Shown here one piece after another: positions 30,349-31,001 of a stretch of 31,001 bases of DNA. The stretch is from DASSUC01 sp035649895 (lineage in GTDB: Bacteria > Actinomycetota > Actinomycetes > Mycobacteriales > Micromonosporaceae). Position 1 is the stretch's first letter; every line of letters starts with the position of its first letter. Location of the stretch: contig DASRIS010000052.1 in the NCBI GenBank assembly GCA_035649895.1, positions 1 to 31,001 on the forward strand, given 5' to 3'. Position numbers and translations under genes: made by a program. Under the pieces are notes generated by a model, which did not search any database, had not been told where the DNA came from, and saw only the letters and a list, made by a program, of their open reading frames with translations.

Positions 30349-30354
30349 AGGGTA
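30349..30354 (-). promoter_or_regulatory. -10 box for a leaderless transcript of the 624-aa gene
   Basis: On the - strand TACCCT (30354-30349) is 7 bases before the ATG, the same hexamer and spacing as at the 835-aa protein gene. No convincing -35 is seen. Confidence 0.5.
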
Positions 30355-30435
30355 CGGCGGCCGGCCCCGGCATACCACCCCGGTCTGGCTTGTCCACTTG
30401 CCGGTGCGAATGGCGCGAATCGGCGCGGCGGCGGG

Positions 30436-30464
30436 ATGACGGTTGGTAACACTATCGGTATGGT
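30436..30464 (+). promoter_or_regulatory. Leaderless-type promoter/operator of the antitoxin gene
   Basis: ATGACG (30436-30441), a 17-base spacer and TATGGT (30459-30464) are followed 7 bases later by the antitoxin ATG. The near-palindrome TATCGGTA (30453-30460) overlaps the -10, a plausible site for autorepression by a ribbon-helix-helix protein. No Shine-Dalgarno is present. Confidence 0.5.
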
Positions 30465-30471
30465 TGGCCGC

Positions 30472-30963
30472 ATGACCGCCAAGGTGACCCTGTCCTTCTC
30501 GGACCAGACGATCGCGGACGCTCGGCTGCTGGCCCAGCGCGCCGGGGTGTCGCTGTCCGCCTGGATCGACCAGGCCGCCCGGGAGCGCGCCCGGCGTGAG
30601 GTCTTCACCGCGCACGCGGAGGCGCTCAAGCGTTCACGGTACGAGATGGAGGCTGCTGCGCTCGCCGACGAGTGGGAGATAGAGATGGTCGACGCCGCCC
30701 TGTTCGCCACGCGTGACAGGTCGTCCGGACCGGACGGCCGTGGGCGCATCGGCGGGGCCGTGGCCGCTGGCCGCGCGGCGGCGGTGGACGGACGGGCCGG
30801 GCGCCCGCCCGGCAAGGCCGCTGGGGTCGACGGCTGGGCCCCGGGGACGGGCGGCAGGGCCATGGAGGCGAATGGCCGGGCGGCAGGGGCGGACGGCCAG
30901 GCCGTGGGGGCGGATGGCCGGGCGGCGGGGGTGGACGGCCAGGAGTCGCCGGGTGCTGCGTAG
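30472..30963 (+). CDS. Ribbon-helix-helix antitoxin with repeat tail
   Basis: The 163-aa product begins MTAKVTLSFSDQTIADARLL, then AQRAGVSLSAWIDQAARERA, which fits a ribbon-helix-helix fold: a DNA-binding beta strand (about residues 3-9) and two helices. Residues ~45-85 are helical and acidic (EMEAAALADEWEIEMVDAAL), the usual place for toxin binding. The remaining ~78 residues are Gly/Ala/Asp-rich and end in four 7-residue repeats. The stop region overlaps the start of a MazF/PemK-like gene by 11 bases, the classic type II toxin-antitoxin layout. The ATG at 30472 is chosen from the fold start and the -10 box 7 bases upstream; the frame is open further upstream without any recognisable sequence. 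Confidence 0.8.
   Translation: MTAKVTLSFSDQTIADARLLAQRAGVSLSAWIDQAARERARREVFTAHAEALKRSRYEMEAAALADEWEIEMVDAALFATRDRSSGPDGRGRIGGAVAAGRAAAVDGRAGRPPGKAAGVDGWAPGTGGRAMEANGRAAGADGQAVGADGRAAGVDGQESPGAA
30868..30951 (+). repeat. Four 21-bp coding repeats at the antitoxin 3' end
   Basis: Units at 30868-30888, 30889-30909, 30910-30930 and 30931-30951 encode (A/V)(N/D)G(R/Q)A(A/V)G blocks; the last one has diverged in its second half. More degenerate copies lie upstream. The array ends one base before the GTG of the toxin gene. Confidence 0.8.
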
Positions 30964-31001
30964 AGGTGAGGTCTGGCTCATCGAGGGGCACCGCAAGCGG
31001 T
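30953..31001 (+). CDS. MazF/PemK-family toxin, 3'-truncated by window edge
   Basis: Only 16 codons are visible: GTG at 30953 then LRRGEVWLIEGHRKR. The start matches the MazF/PemK pattern (M-x-RGEVWLV), the first beta strand of this endoribonuclease fold, which cuts mRNA or other RNA. It overlaps the antitoxin stop by 11 bases, so translation is probably coupled. With so little sequence the family call rests on the N-terminal motif and the gene order. Confidence 0.65.
   Translation, partial: MLRRGEVWLIEGHRKR

Noticed and set aside
30265..30471. Upstream in-frame extension of the antitoxin
   Set aside because: It runs antisense through the start of the divergent membrane protein gene, has no similarity to a known fold and would pass over the promoter.

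Overview
The window is about 31 kb of very GC-rich, densely coding DNA from an actinomycete. Codons are strongly biased to G or C at the third position, and GTG and TTG starts are common. EF-Tu, EF-G, SecY and the ribosomal proteins look actinobacterial, and the EF-Tu details (NKSD box, LDEARAGENVG segment) together with the accessory genes suggest Micromonosporaceae (Micromonospora, Salinispora or a relative). The family placement is inference from remembered sequences, not a search.

Bases 1-22403 are the classical str/S10/spc/alpha ribosomal super-cluster on the + strand. It opens inside fusA and continues tuf; then rpsJ-rplC-rplD-rplW-rplB-rpsS-rplV-rpsC-rplP-rpmC-rpsQ; then rplN-rplX-rplE-rpsZ-rpsH-rplF-rplR-rpsE-rpmD-rplO; then, after a strong terminator and a new promoter, secY-adk-map. 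A small DUF1707-type membrane protein gene follows. The last block is infA-rpmJ-rpsM-rpsK-rpsD-rpoA-rplQ, then a very long hairpin, then truA. Many neighbours overlap by 1-4 bases (GTGA, ATGA, TAATG, TGATG), which points to translational coupling. Longer gaps before rpsJ, secY, infA, rpsM and rpoA hold candidate promoters or leader structures.

Bases 22430-31001 are a more lineage-specific flank: an 835-aa single-pass membrane protein with a huge disordered cytoplasmic part (- strand), a small-domain SAM methyltransferase, an ABC-F ATPase with a glycine-rich insertion, a ThiD-family kinase with an unusual active-site Asn, a 624-aa eight-helix membrane protein with a disordered tail (- strand), and a ribbon-helix-helix antitoxin whose end overlaps the start of a MazF/PemK-like toxin cut by the window edge.

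Several flank genes, and the DUF1707 gene less clearly, show a -10-like hexamer exactly 7 bases before an ATG and no Shine-Dalgarno sequence, which is the arrangement of leaderless mRNAs. The ribosomal genes mostly have good Shine-Dalgarno sites. Short tandem repeats stand out: a 19-bp array between convergent genes, a 32-bp hairpin duplication before thiD, a 17-bp duplication beside a perfect inverted repeat before rpoA, a 21-bp array at the antitoxin 3' end, and scattered copies of a GCGGAGCGAG-like intergenic element. I found no tRNA, rRNA, CRISPR array, insertion sequence or prophage. I see no clearly new multi-gene system; the most unusual items are the repeat arrays, the atypical ThiD and the repeat-tailed antitoxin.
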